From positions 1 through 5,507 of the forward strand of contig SKWC01000316.1 in the NCBI GenBank assembly GCA_007129145.1: a stretch of DNA of 5,507 bases, in the 5' to 3' direction. The DNA comes from Rubritepida sp. GTDB lineage: Bacteria > Pseudomonadota > Alphaproteobacteria > Acetobacterales > Acetobacteraceae. Below the pieces are notes generated by a model. The model worked only from the letters and a program-made list of their open reading frames with translations. It made no database searches and was not told the DNA's origin. Positions 1 through 5,507 of this stretch are shown here, in pieces (the stretch's first letter is position 1; every line of letters begins with the position of its first letter). The position numbers and the translations under genes were made by a program.

Positions 1-240
1 CAGCGAGATGCCGCGCTTGTTGCGGTGCAGGTTGGTGAAGTCGAAGCCGTCGCGCGCCCCGCCCAGCCCGTCATTGGCGCCGGGTGGCTCGACGCGGATG
101 ATATCCGCGCCCCAGTCGGCCAGGTGGCGCACGCAGGTGGGCCCGGCGCGCGCCAGGGTCAGGTCGAGGACGCGCAGTCCAGCCAGGGGCAGGGTGTCCT
201 GCTGCACCGGCAGCGCATCGGCGCGGACGTCGTCGGGCAT
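1..240 (-). CDS. CaiB/BaiF family (family III) CoA transferase, N-terminal part, cut by the window edge
   Basis: This is the first 80 residues of a gene that continues past the left edge. Family III CoA transferases move CoA from a donor such as succinyl-CoA or formyl-CoA to a carboxylic acid in the cytoplasm. Seen here is the typical N-terminal Rossmann-type segment: LAGLRVLDLTLARAGP (about residues 19-34), then LADWGADIIRVEPPG (about 40-54), where the family has LADLGADVIKVE-PPG, then FTNLHRNKRGISL (68-80), matching the usual F..LNRNKRSI.L. The catalytic Asp lies further on and is outside the window, so activity cannot be judged. The ATG at 240 is preceded by GGGGAGAAAGCC, a good ribosome binding site. 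The gene lies 64 bases downstream of the AbrB-family transporter on the same strand, so the two are probably co-transcribed. The family is clear; the substrate cannot be told. Confidence 0.9.
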   Translation of the reverse strand, partial: MPDDVRADALPVQQDTLPLAGLRVLDLTLARAGPTCVRHLADWGADIIRVEPPGANDGLGGARDGFDFTNLHRNKRGISL

Positions 241-293
241 GGCTTTCTCCCCGGGGGTACGTTTCCGGTTCGCACGGTAGCGACATTCGGGCC

Positions 294-314
294 CGGCCGG
301 AACCCTACCGGCCG
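294..314. other. Perfect 7-bp inverted repeat around the transporter stop codon
   Basis: CGGCCGG (294-300) and CCGGCCG (308-314) are exact complements around a 7-base loop that contains the TAG stop (305-307) of the transporter gene. No T-run follows on either strand, so it is not a classical intrinsic terminator. It might attenuate transcription or protect mRNA between the transporter and the CoA transferase. GC-rich DNA makes such palindromes fairly common by chance. Confidence 0.35.
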
Positions 315-1363
315 CGCAGCCGCGCCAGCCCCCGCCACAGCGGGCCGATCAGGAAGTTGCACATCAACGTGCGGGTCAGGTGAAAGGCGAGCACCAGCGG
401 CACGGCGTGTTCCAGCGCCTTCGCGGTGACCGTCATCTCCGGCATGCCGCCGGGTGCAAGGCCCAGCATCACCGCCCCCACCGGCAGGCCGCTGGCCCAG
501 CCGAGCAGCCCGCCCAGCACCATGCACAGCAGGCTCAGCACGATCGCGGCCACCACCGAGGCGATGAGCAGCCGCCGTGAGGACAGCAGGAATTCTCGCG
601 TCAGCCGCTGCCCCAGCGTGGCGCCCATGGCCACCTGCGCTGCATCCACCAGCACCGGCGGCACCGAGGAGGGAAGCACGCCCAGCGAGGCCGCGGTGAT
701 GCCCAGCATGCAGGGGCCGATCATCCAGGGATTGGCGATGCCCGTCCGGTTCAGCAGCAGCGCGACGCCGAGGCCGAGCGCCGCCATCAGCGCCAGGCCC
801 GCCAGATCCACCGGCAGGCCCGGTGCCATGAACAGGCTGCTGTCGCCCGGCGGGGCGAAGGCGGTGAGCAGCGGCGGGATGGCCAGCACCACCACCACCA
901 CCCGGATGGTCTGCGCCATGGTCACCGGCGCGACCGGCACGCCCTCGCGCTGCGCCAGCACCACCATGACGATGACGCCGCCCGGCACGGCCGAGAAGAA
1001 GGCGGTGCGCGGGTCGGTCCGCGCCATCCGGGTGAAGATGGGCACCGCCGCGATCCCCGCCGCGATGGACAGCGCCCCGGCCAGGATGATGACGGGCAGC
1101 GCGGCGACCAGCGCGCCCAGCACCGGTCCCGAGAAGGTCTGGCCGAAGGCGAGGCCGAGGAAGATCAGCCCCGCCGGGCGCATGTACCGGTGCACCGCCA
1201 CCGGCCGGAACCAGGCCAGCGTCGCCACCCCGGTCATCGCGCCAATCATCCAGGCCAGCGGGACCGACAGAAGATGGCAGATCGTGCCCCCCGTCAGGGC
1301 GACGAGCAGCGTGAGCACATGGGTTCGGAGAGCGGGCGGAAGCGACACGCCGGGCACAATCAT
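305..1363 (-). CDS. AbrB-family integral membrane transporter
   Basis: A 352-residue, highly hydrophobic protein with about ten likely membrane segments, of the AbrB family (PF05145, 'ammonia monooxygenase/AbrB duplication'). It is unrelated to the DNA-binding AbrB of Bacillus. The internal duplication typical of the family is visible. PLAWMIGAMTG (35-45) corresponds to NPWMIGPCMLG (201-211), SAVPGGVIVMVVLAQREG (124-141) to GLAPGGMPEMTVTAKALE (271-288), and QTIRVVVV (151-158) to HLTRTLMC (298-305). The length is normal. The frame stays open to a TTG at 1384. I prefer the ATG at 1363, preceded by GGGGCGGCGG, because neither start has a clear Shine-Dalgarno and ATG is the better codon; the TTG would add seven residues. 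It is the first gene of a likely two-gene operon with the CoA transferase. Members are thought to be transporters, but the substrate is not established from sequence. Confidence 0.88.
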   Translation of the reverse strand: MIVPGVSLPPALRTHVLTLLVALTGGTICHLLSVPLAWMIGAMTGVATLAWFRPVAVHRYMRPAGLIFLGLAFGQTFSGPVLGALVAALPVIILAGALSIAAGIAAVPIFTRMARTDPRTAFFSAVPGGVIVMVVLAQREGVPVAPVTMAQTIRVVVVVLAIPPLLTAFAPPGDSSLFMAPGLPVDLAGLALMAALGLGVALLLNRTGIANPWMIGPCMLGITAASLGVLPSSVPPVLVDAAQVAMGATLGQRLTREFLLSSRRLLIASVVAAIVLSLLCMVLGGLLGWASGLPVGAVMLGLAPGGMPEMTVTAKALEHAVPLVLAFHLTRTLMCNFLIGPLWRGLARLRGR

Positions 1364-1400
1364 CCGCCGCCCCGCCGCGGTCAAATCCGCCCGGCCCGGT

Positions 1401-1418
1401 GATTCACAGCCCGTTAAC
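1401..1418 (+). promoter_or_regulatory. CtrA-like box upstream of the FlaG-like gene
   Basis: GATTCA (1401-1406), seven bases, then TTAAC (1414-1418). The core TTCA-N7-TTAAC differs by one base from the CtrA consensus TTAA-N7-TTAAC known from Caulobacter. It ends 37 bases before the ATG of the FlaG-like gene and points the same way, which fits a promoter-proximal activator site. The same pattern lies upstream of flbT at 3093-3110. CtrA controls motility genes in many alphaproteobacteria. That this site is bound is inference. The intergenic region also carries the start of the divergent transporter gene. Confidence 0.5.
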
Positions 1419-1455
1419 GCCAGGGATGTTTTCTGACGCTTGAGGAGCCCTCGCC

Positions 1456-1848
1456 ATGACGCCGCTCATTGGCCCGCCGGGCGTGCAGATCGCCGCCCCC
1501 ATGCCCGAACGCAGCGCCCGCACGGCCGAGGCCGCGCCCGCGCCTCATCCGGTCGCGCCGCCCAACCCCGCGCTGCGCTTCGAGCCGGTGCTGGGCCTTG
1601 TCGTGTTCGAGATGCGCGACCGCGCGGGCGAGGTGGTGCGCAGCGTGCCGACCGAGCGCGAGTTGCGTGACTACCGCGCCGCCGCCCTGCGGGGCGAGGC
1701 GCCGCCCGCTCAGATCATGAGGCCGCCGGGCGGGATGCCGAGCAGCGCCAGCCCATTGGTCGCCGACGGGCCGGGCGCGCCGAAGGGCGACAGCCCGAGC
1801 ACGGGCACGCCCGCCCCCCCGGCCTCGCTGCCGCGGTTGATCAGGTAG
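1456..1848 (+). CDS. Small FlaG-like flagellar protein (C-terminal extent uncertain)
   Basis: A 130-residue open frame with an excellent ribosome binding site (GAGGAG at 1442-1447, 8 bases before the ATG). The first 37 residues are Pro/Ala-rich and probably disordered. The core (about 38-76) reads LRFEPVLGLVVFEM, then RDRAGEVVRSVPTERELRDY, which resembles the FlaG family pattern of a beta strand followed by D..TGEVIRQIP and a short helix. FlaG proteins influence filament length or flagellin assembly; the role here is inferred. The last 45 residues (from about 86) are low-complexity and lie antisense to the end of the DUF1217 gene. The two frames share the same third-base positions there, so this stretch could be open simply through codon bias. 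Its stop sits opposite the only Tyr codon of the DUF1217 protein. The core and start look real; the tail may be genuine or an extension specific to this strain. No similarity search was possible. Confidence 0.6.
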   Translation: MTPLIGPPGVQIAAPMPERSARTAEAAPAPHPVAPPNPALRFEPVLGLVVFEMRDRAGEVVRSVPTERELRDYRAAALRGEAPPAQIMRPPGGMPSSASPLVADGPGAPKGDSPSTGTPAPPASLPRLIR

Positions 1849-2525
1849 CGTTCCGCCAGCTTCTGCACCTCGCGCGGGTCCTGCAGCTTTTCGGCGTCGA
1901 AGCGCGCCTCCAGCGCGCGCACCTGCGCCTCGACCGACTGGATGGCGATGGTCCTGGGCAGGCCGACCGCGGTGGTCACCACCCGGCGCAGCACCGGGTC
2001 GCCCAGCACGGCCAGGGCGTTTTCGGCCTTGCCCGCCCTGTCGCGGAACAGCACGGCGTCGCCCAGCCCGGGCTGGCTGGCCTCCAGCTCCTCGCGCCAG
2101 CGGGCGCGGCGCATGCCATCGGTCAGGCGCTCCTGCACCTCGGGGTCGCGCAGCGCCTCCAGCCCGCGCTGGTCGAGGCGCAGGGATTCCGCCGCCGCCT
2201 TCCAGCGCCGGTCGGGCAGGCGGTTCACCAGGCTCTCGGGGTCCTCAGGGTCCGACATCAGGGCGCGGATGGCCAGGCCCGGCTGGTTCGCCGCATCGGG
2301 GATGCCCATGGCGGTGGCCACCACCTGCAGCACGCGCGGGTCGCGCAGGGCGGCCTGGAGGTCGGGCGCGCGCTCGATGGCGCGGCGGAACTGGTCCAGC
2401 GCGCGCTGCTGCATGGGCTCACGCGCGATGCGCTCCAGCGCGCGCGTCTCCTCGGCCGGCTGCTGGAAGCGGCGGAAGGCGGCGATGGCGGCGGCGCCGT
2501 TGCCGCCCAGGCCCGGCAGGCTCAT
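1710..2525 (-). CDS. DUF1217 domain flagellar-cluster protein
   Basis: A 271-residue soluble protein resembling the DUF1217 family (PF06748), found in alphaproteobacterial flagellar gene clusters and of unknown biochemical role. Visible features are a mostly helical, Arg/Glu-rich body and two similar segments, DPRVLQVVATAMGIP (62-76) and DPVLRRVVTTAVGLP (176-190), the second followed by EKLQDPREVQKLAERYLINRG (a family-typical end, about 212-232). Residues 232-271 form a Gly/Pro-rich, probably flexible tail. The frame is open upstream to 2603, inside flbT. I chose the ATG at 2525 because TGAGG stands 8 bases before it and the extra residues would merely be flbT in another frame. The TGA of that ribosome site is the flbT stop, leaving 10 bases between the genes, so translation is probably coupled. 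Its 3' end overlaps the convergent FlaG-like frame by 139 bases. Confidence 0.85.
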   Translation of the reverse strand: MSLPGLGGNGAAAIAAFRRFQQPAEETRALERIAREPMQQRALDQFRRAIERAPDLQAALRDPRVLQVVATAMGIPDAANQPGLAIRALMSDPEDPESLVNRLPDRRWKAAAESLRLDQRGLEALRDPEVQERLTDGMRRARWREELEASQPGLGDAVLFRDRAGKAENALAVLGDPVLRRVVTTAVGLPRTIAIQSVEAQVRALEARFDAEKLQDPREVQKLAERYLINRGSEAGGAGVPVLGLSPFGAPGPSATNGLALLGIPPGGLMI

Positions 2526-2535
2526 GGCGGCGGCC

Positions 2536-2970
2536 TCATGCCGGGCCGGGGGCGTCGCGCCGGACGGGGGCGAAGGGCGGCAGGCCCAGCACCTCCTCCT
2601 CATGGCGCATCACGCGGCGGGCGATGCGCAGCGCGGTGTAGCAGTCATCGGCCTCGGCCGAGGCCAGGGCGCGTTCCAGCATCTCGCGCGCGGCTTCGGA
2701 GGTGGTGGCCCCCATGAAGTCGCGGATCAGCGCACGGGCGGCGTCGAGGCCGGCCGCGCGTTCCTCCTCGGCGCCGATATAGGCGGTCTGCAGCGCGAAA
2801 TAGATGCGCCGCGCAGGCGTGGTGGCGGCGTCCGGCGGCATGATCTGCTTGCCGAACAGGAAACGCGCCTTCGCCGCCAGTTCGATGCGGGTGCGATTGC
2901 GAAAGCGGATCGGCGCGCCATTGACCACCATCATGTCGCCCTGGCGCAACTCCAGTACCAGCGTGGACAT
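2536..2970 (-). CDS. flbT: FlbT, post-transcriptional regulator of flagellin synthesis
   Basis: A 144-residue protein, close to the usual FlbT length of about 140. The conserved N-terminal half is intact: LVLELRQGDMMVVNGAPIRF (4-23), then RNRTRIEL, KARFLFGKQIM (34-44), and TPARRIYFALQTAYIG (51-66). In Caulobacter FlbT acts in the cytoplasm on the 5' leader of flagellin mRNA and lowers its stability until the hook is finished; in some other alphaproteobacteria it is positive. Which sign applies here cannot be read from sequence. The frame is open to a GTG at 2985, but the ATG at 2970 has GAAGGGG about 6 bases ahead and gives the usual MS-LVLELRQGD start. The usual partner flaF is not adjacent; a DUF1217 gene follows instead. 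A leader of over 100 bases with hairpins and a CtrA-like box lies upstream. Confidence 0.95.
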   Translation of the reverse strand: MSTLVLELRQGDMMVVNGAPIRFRNRTRIELAAKARFLFGKQIMPPDAATTPARRIYFALQTAYIGAEEERAAGLDAARALIRDFMGATTSEAAREMLERALASAEADDCYTALRIARRVMRHEEEVLGLPPFAPVRRDAPGPA

Positions 2971-2994
2971 CTTGTACCCCTTCACCTTCTGTCA

Positions 2995-3015
2995 CCCCGC
3001 GCCGACGGCGTGGGG
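2995..3015. other. Imperfect hairpin 25 bases upstream of the flbT start
   Basis: CCCC-G-CGCC-GAC-GGCG-T-GGGG on the plus strand forms four pairs, one mismatch (A against C in the flbT transcript) and four pairs around a 3-base loop. It lies in the flbT leader, just ahead of the ribosome binding site region but not covering it. It could shape leader structure; no function is shown. Confidence 0.3.
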
Positions 3016-3050
3016 CAGGATCTCCACCCTCCTGGTGCGATGCGACGGTC

Positions 3051-3067
3051 GCGCGGCCTGGCCGCGC
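3051..3067. other. Strong GC hairpin between flgL and flbT
   Basis: GCGCGGC (3051-3057) and GCCGCGC (3061-3067) are exact complements with a 3-base loop. It lies 54 bases after the flgL stop and about 80 bases before the flbT start. It has no T-run in the flbT direction, so it is at best a weak or Rho-assisted terminator for flgKL. It might instead be a 5' structure of a flbT mRNA started from the box at 3093-3110. Confidence 0.4.
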
Positions 3068-3092
3068 CCGCGAAACATCCTCACATGGCGGG

Positions 3093-3110
3093 GTTAATGC
3101 CGCTTGAATC
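3093..3110 (-). promoter_or_regulatory. CtrA-like box upstream of flbT
   Basis: On the minus strand this reads GATTCA, seven bases, TTAAC, the same 11 fixed bases and spacing as the site at 1401-1418, and in the flbT direction. The TTCA-N7-TTAAC core is one base away from the CtrA consensus. It lies 11 bases after the flgL stop and 122 bases before the flbT ATG, implying a separate flbT promoter with a long leader. Binding by CtrA is inference. Confidence 0.5.
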
Positions 3111-3121
3111 GCGGCCGCGCC

Positions 3122-4198
3122 TCATCGCAGGAACCGCGTCAGCGTCAGCTCGGACAGCGTCGAGATGGCACGGTAGCTCGCCTCCAGTGACAGCCGCGTG
3201 GCCTGCAGCCGCTCGATGGTGGCGGCGAGGTCCACTTCCTCGATGCTGGCCACCTGGCTGCGCAGCACGTCGCGCACCTGGCTGTGGCGGCGGCGCAGCT
3301 CGTCCATCCGGGCGGTGACCTGGCCGAGGCCGCCCGCCTCCTGCGCCAGCCCGCGTTCGGCCGCCTCGAAGCCGTCGCGCACCCCGTCCAGGAACTGCTG
3401 GTAGTGCGGCGCGTCGTCCATCTGATCGGGCTCCAGCGCGGCGAGGCTCATGAGGTTGCGCATCAGGTCGCGCGCCCAGCTTCCCGTCGTCTCGCCGGTG
3501 CTGGGGCCGGCGGCGTTGCGGTCGGCGAAGATGCCGAAGCCGATCATCTGGCCGTCGGCGGCCGGGGCGGCGCGCCGGCCCTCGCGGTCGGCCGGGGCCA
3601 GGGCGGCCTGGTCGCGCAGGAAGTCCGAGAAGGGGGAGACGCCGGCGGCGTTGCTCTGCGCGATGGTGCGCGTCGCGTTCAGCGTGGCCGCAGCGCCATT
3701 GGCGGCGAGGTTCGCCACCTCCAGCGCGATGTCGCCCCCCATGGCGCCGCTGGCGAGCCCGTCGGGGTCGGGGATCGGCGCGTTGGCGATGTCGCTGCCG
3801 CTGAACAGATATTCCCCGGCGTGGCGCACATTCAGCAGGTGGCCCATTTCGCTCAGCGCGGCACGCGCCTCGGCGCGGATGCCCTGCAGCATCACCGGAT
3901 CGCCGGAATACAGCCGCGGCATGGCGGTCGCGCGGAACTCGCGCGCGATCTCGAGCATGCGGTTCAGGCTGCCCTGCATGATCTCGGTCCGCCCGATGGA
4001 CTGCGTCAGCACCCGGTCATAGGCATCGAGCCGGCCCGATTGCGCCCGCAGCGAGATGGCGCGCGGCACGTCGGGCGAGAGGTCGCCCAGCCTGTCCGAG
4101 CGCAGCCCGGTGGCCGTCTGGCGCGTCAGCATCTCGAGGCGCTGGCGCAGCAGCGCCGTCTCGGCCGACATCCGCCCGGCGAGGTCAATGCTGGTCAT
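3122..4198 (-). CDS. flgL: FlgL, hook-filament junction protein (HAP3), flagellin-like
   Basis: A 358-residue secreted structural protein that, with FlgK, joins the flexible hook to the filament. It leaves the cell through the flagellar export apparatus and so has no signal peptide. The flagellin-type ends are recognisable. The N-terminal coil is about residues 8-100, with RQTATGLRSDRLGDL near 26-40. GEYLFSGSDIANAP (128-141) matches the usual G.Y.F.G.....P of FlgL. The C-terminal coil is about 260-358, ending in SIEEVDLAATIERLQ (318-332) and LEASYRAISTLSELTL (338-353), the classic FlgL/flagellin close. The middle part is variable. The ATG at 4198 follows GAGGGAGG about 11 bases upstream, somewhat far but acceptable. 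It starts 21 bases after flgK and is surely in the same operon. It is a little longer than enterobacterial FlgL; I see no damage. Confidence 0.93.
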   Translation of the reverse strand: MTSIDLAGRMSAETALLRQRLEMLTRQTATGLRSDRLGDLSPDVPRAISLRAQSGRLDAYDRVLTQSIGRTEIMQGSLNRMLEIAREFRATAMPRLYSGDPVMLQGIRAEARAALSEMGHLLNVRHAGEYLFSGSDIANAPIPDPDGLASGAMGGDIALEVANLAANGAAATLNATRTIAQSNAAGVSPFSDFLRDQAALAPADREGRRAAPAADGQMIGFGIFADRNAAGPSTGETTGSWARDLMRNLMSLAALEPDQMDDAPHYQQFLDGVRDGFEAAERGLAQEAGGLGQVTARMDELRRRHSQVRDVLRSQVASIEEVDLAATIERLQATRLSLEASYRAISTLSELTLTRFLR

Positions 4199-4219
4199 GC
4201 CGCCGCGCGCCTCCCTCGG

Positions 4220-5507
4220 TTACCGGACCATGTTGAGCAGCGAATCCCACATCTGCTGGGCGGTGCTCATGACCCGCGCATTGGCCGCATAGGCGTTCTG
4301 CAGTTGCAGCAGCAGCGCCATCTCGGCATCGGTGTCCACGCCGGATTCGCGCTGGAAGCGGGCGTCCAGGCCGCGCTTCAGGCTCTCGGCGCGTTCGCGC
4401 GCGGTGACGGCCGCCGCCCGGTCGGCCGCCTGGGCGCCGGTCAGCACCCCGGCATAGGCCTCGAGGCTGCGCGGCGGCAGGAAGGGCGAGGCCAGGCTGC
4501 CATCGGGCCCCAGCCCGGCGCCGGGCGGCGGCGTCCAGCCCACGCCGTCGCGCACAGTCTCGCCCAGGGCGTGGTTCAGCACGCGCTCCAGCATGAGGGT
4601 GAAGCCCTGCGGCCCGCCCGCGGGGTTGGGGGTGAAGGCGGTGGGTCCGCCCGGCGTGTCGGCCACCGCATGGGTGCCGTCGCGCAGCAGCCCCGCATTG
4701 GCCGCCACCGAGGCGCTCACCTGGATCTGGTTGGCGAAGCCCAGCATGCCCGCGGCTGGATCGCTGTAGGGCAGGGTGGTGTCGGGCACCTGGCCCGAGG
4801 CGCCGGTGAACAGCCGCAGCCCCTGCGCCTCGAAGCGGGAGGCGAGATGCGCGGCCGCCACGTCCAGCTCGGCCTGGTAGCGCGGCAGGGTGGAGTCGCG
4901 CAGCGTGATATATTCGCCCAGCCGCCCGCCCGAGAGCTGGCGCGTCACATCCACCCCGCCCAGGGTGATGCCGGGCAGCGAGCCGCCGGGCCCGTAATAG
5001 GCCTCGGGCCCGAGGGAGGCGCCGCTGGTGGAGAAGGCGTCGCCGGTGGGCTCCAGCGGCAGGCCCAGCCCGCCGCGCGTGACCAGCACCAGGCCGCCGT
5101 CGTTCTGCGGCAGGGTGCGCACCGGCAGGCTTTCCGCGAGGCGGGCAAGGGCGATGTCCCGCTGGTCCTCGAGTTCGCCCGTGCCGATGCCCAGCGTGCG
5201 GTCGCGTTGGATGGCGGTGGTGAGCCGGGAGATCTCGCGCAGGCTGGTGTTGATCAGCGCGACCTCGGTCTCGATGCCCCCCTGCGCCTGCTGCCGCGCC
5301 TCGCCCACCGCGGCGCTGACCTGGCGGAAGCTCAGCACCGTGTCCTGCGCGGCCTCCAGCACGTCACGCTGCAGCCCGGGCTCGGCGGGGCTGGCGAGCA
5401 GCCCGACCACCGAGGCGCGCAGCGCGCCCATGCGGTCGCCGAGTGAATCGCCCTCGCCCGGGCGGCCATGCGCGGCCTCGATGCCCGACAGCAGGCGTTC
5501 GCGTGCG
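4220..5507 (-). CDS. flgK: FlgK, hook-filament junction protein (HAP1), C-terminal part, cut by the window edge
   Basis: The C-terminal 428 residues of a gene that enters from the right edge; the frame is open through to 5506, so the Met codon at 5431 is internal, not a start. FlgK caps the hook and forms the first junction zone, exported by the flagellar type III system. Seen here are the helical segment after the N-terminal domain (about residues 15-95), including INTSLREISRLTTAIQRD and, after a short gap, LEDQRDIALARLAESLPV, equivalent to the family's IN.LN..I..LN..I / LLD.RD..L..L. A long variable middle follows, then the conserved end SGVDTDAEMALLLQLQNAYA (388-407) and ARVMSTAQQMWDSLLNM, matching SGVN.DEE...L...Q.AY.A.A.VI.T....D.LL.. 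of FlgK. The TAA at 4220 is 21 bases before flgL. The N-terminal part is outside the window. Confidence 0.92.
   Translation of the reverse strand, partial: ARERLLSGIEAAHGRPGEGDSLGDRMGALRASVVGLLASPAEPGLQRDVLEAAQDTVLSFRQVSAAVGEARQQAQGGIETEVALINTSLREISRLTTAIQRDRTLGIGTGELEDQRDIALARLAESLPVRTLPQNDGGLVLVTRGGLGLPLEPTGDAFSTSGASLGPEAYYGPGGSLPGITLGGVDVTRQLSGGRLGEYITLRDSTLPRYQAELDVAAAHLASRFEAQGLRLFTGASGQVPDTTLPYSDPAAGMLGFANQIQVSASVAANAGLLRDGTHAVADTPGGPTAFTPNPAGGPQGFTLMLERVLNHALGETVRDGVGWTPPPGAGLGPDGSLASPFLPPRSLEAYAGVLTGAQAADRAAAVTARERAESLKRGLDARFQRESGVDTDAEMALLLQLQNAYAANARVMSTAQQMWDSLLNMVR

Noticed and set aside
241..304. Intrinsic terminator between the transporter and the CoA transferase
   Set aside because: The GC hairpin at 294-314 has no following T-run, so I list it only as an inverted repeat.
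426..1436. Plus-strand open frame of 336 codons opposite the AbrB-family transporter
   Set aside because: Its low-complexity Thr/Ser/Pro/Ala product mirrors the hydrophobic codons of the transporter, whose family motifs are clear.
1385..1455. Sigma-54 promoter (TGGCAC-N5-TTGC), as often found for class III flagellar genes
   Set aside because: I looked for it here and in 2971-3121 and found no acceptable -24/-12 pair.
2645..2995. Minus-strand open frame overlapping the flbT start, in another phase
   Set aside because: It has the Arg/Gly/His-rich composition of an out-of-frame translation and covers the strongly conserved N-terminus of FlbT.
3111..3118. GCGGCCGC palindrome beside the flgL stop
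   Set aside because: A short palindrome expected by chance at this GC content, with no context suggesting a site.
1942..3318. Plus-strand open frame of 458 codons opposite the DUF1217 gene, flbT and the end of flgL
   Set aside because: It crosses three minus-strand features, has Arg/Ser/Ala-rich composition without domain signature, and lacks a convincing ribosome site. It is a shadow of GC-rich codon bias.
3284..5446. Very long plus-strand open frame (720 codons) antisense to flgL and flgK
   Set aside because: Its first codon base pairs with the third base of both genes, which share one phase. Stops there would need an A in the third position of the real genes, which is rare in this GC-rich DNA. 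The product is His/Gly/Arg-rich with no recognisable domain, while flgK and flgL are clear.

Overview
The window looks like chromosomal DNA of a GC-rich alphaproteobacterium. Codons end almost always in G or C. The presence of FlbT, a flagellar regulator largely confined to alphaproteobacteria, fixes the class. The overall gene style suggests Acetobacteraceae or a related Rhodospirillales group (a Roseomonas-like genome is my guess, not a proof).

The window has two blocks. The left block (1-1384), all on the minus strand, holds an AbrB-family membrane transporter followed 64 bases later by the N-terminal 80 residues of a CaiB/BaiF-type (family III) CoA transferase that runs off the left edge. 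Together they look like a small metabolic operon, perhaps for uptake and CoA activation of an organic acid.

The right block (about 1400-5507) is flagellar. Reading in the minus direction it holds the C-terminal 428 residues of flgK (hook-filament junction protein 1), flgL (junction protein 2), a 151-base gap with leader-like features, flbT (post-transcriptional regulator of flagellin), and a DUF1217 protein that starts 10 bases after flbT. A small plus-strand gene encoding a FlaG-like protein (1456) converges on the DUF1217 gene and its open frame runs 139 bases into it.

The genes make sense together. FlgK and FlgL connect hook to filament, FlbT times flagellin synthesis, FlaG-like proteins affect the filament, and DUF1217 proteins are found in alphaproteobacterial flagellar clusters. 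Neither flagellin nor flaF, the usual partner of flbT, is in the window.

The most useful unlisted signal is a pair of matching sites, GATTCA-N7-TTAAC, one upstream of the FlaG-like gene and one upstream of flbT, each in the same orientation as its gene. They resemble the CtrA box (TTAA-N7-TTAA) and suggest common control of the two flagellar units. I see no mobile element, CRISPR array, tRNA, rRNA or evidently new defence or biosynthetic system.
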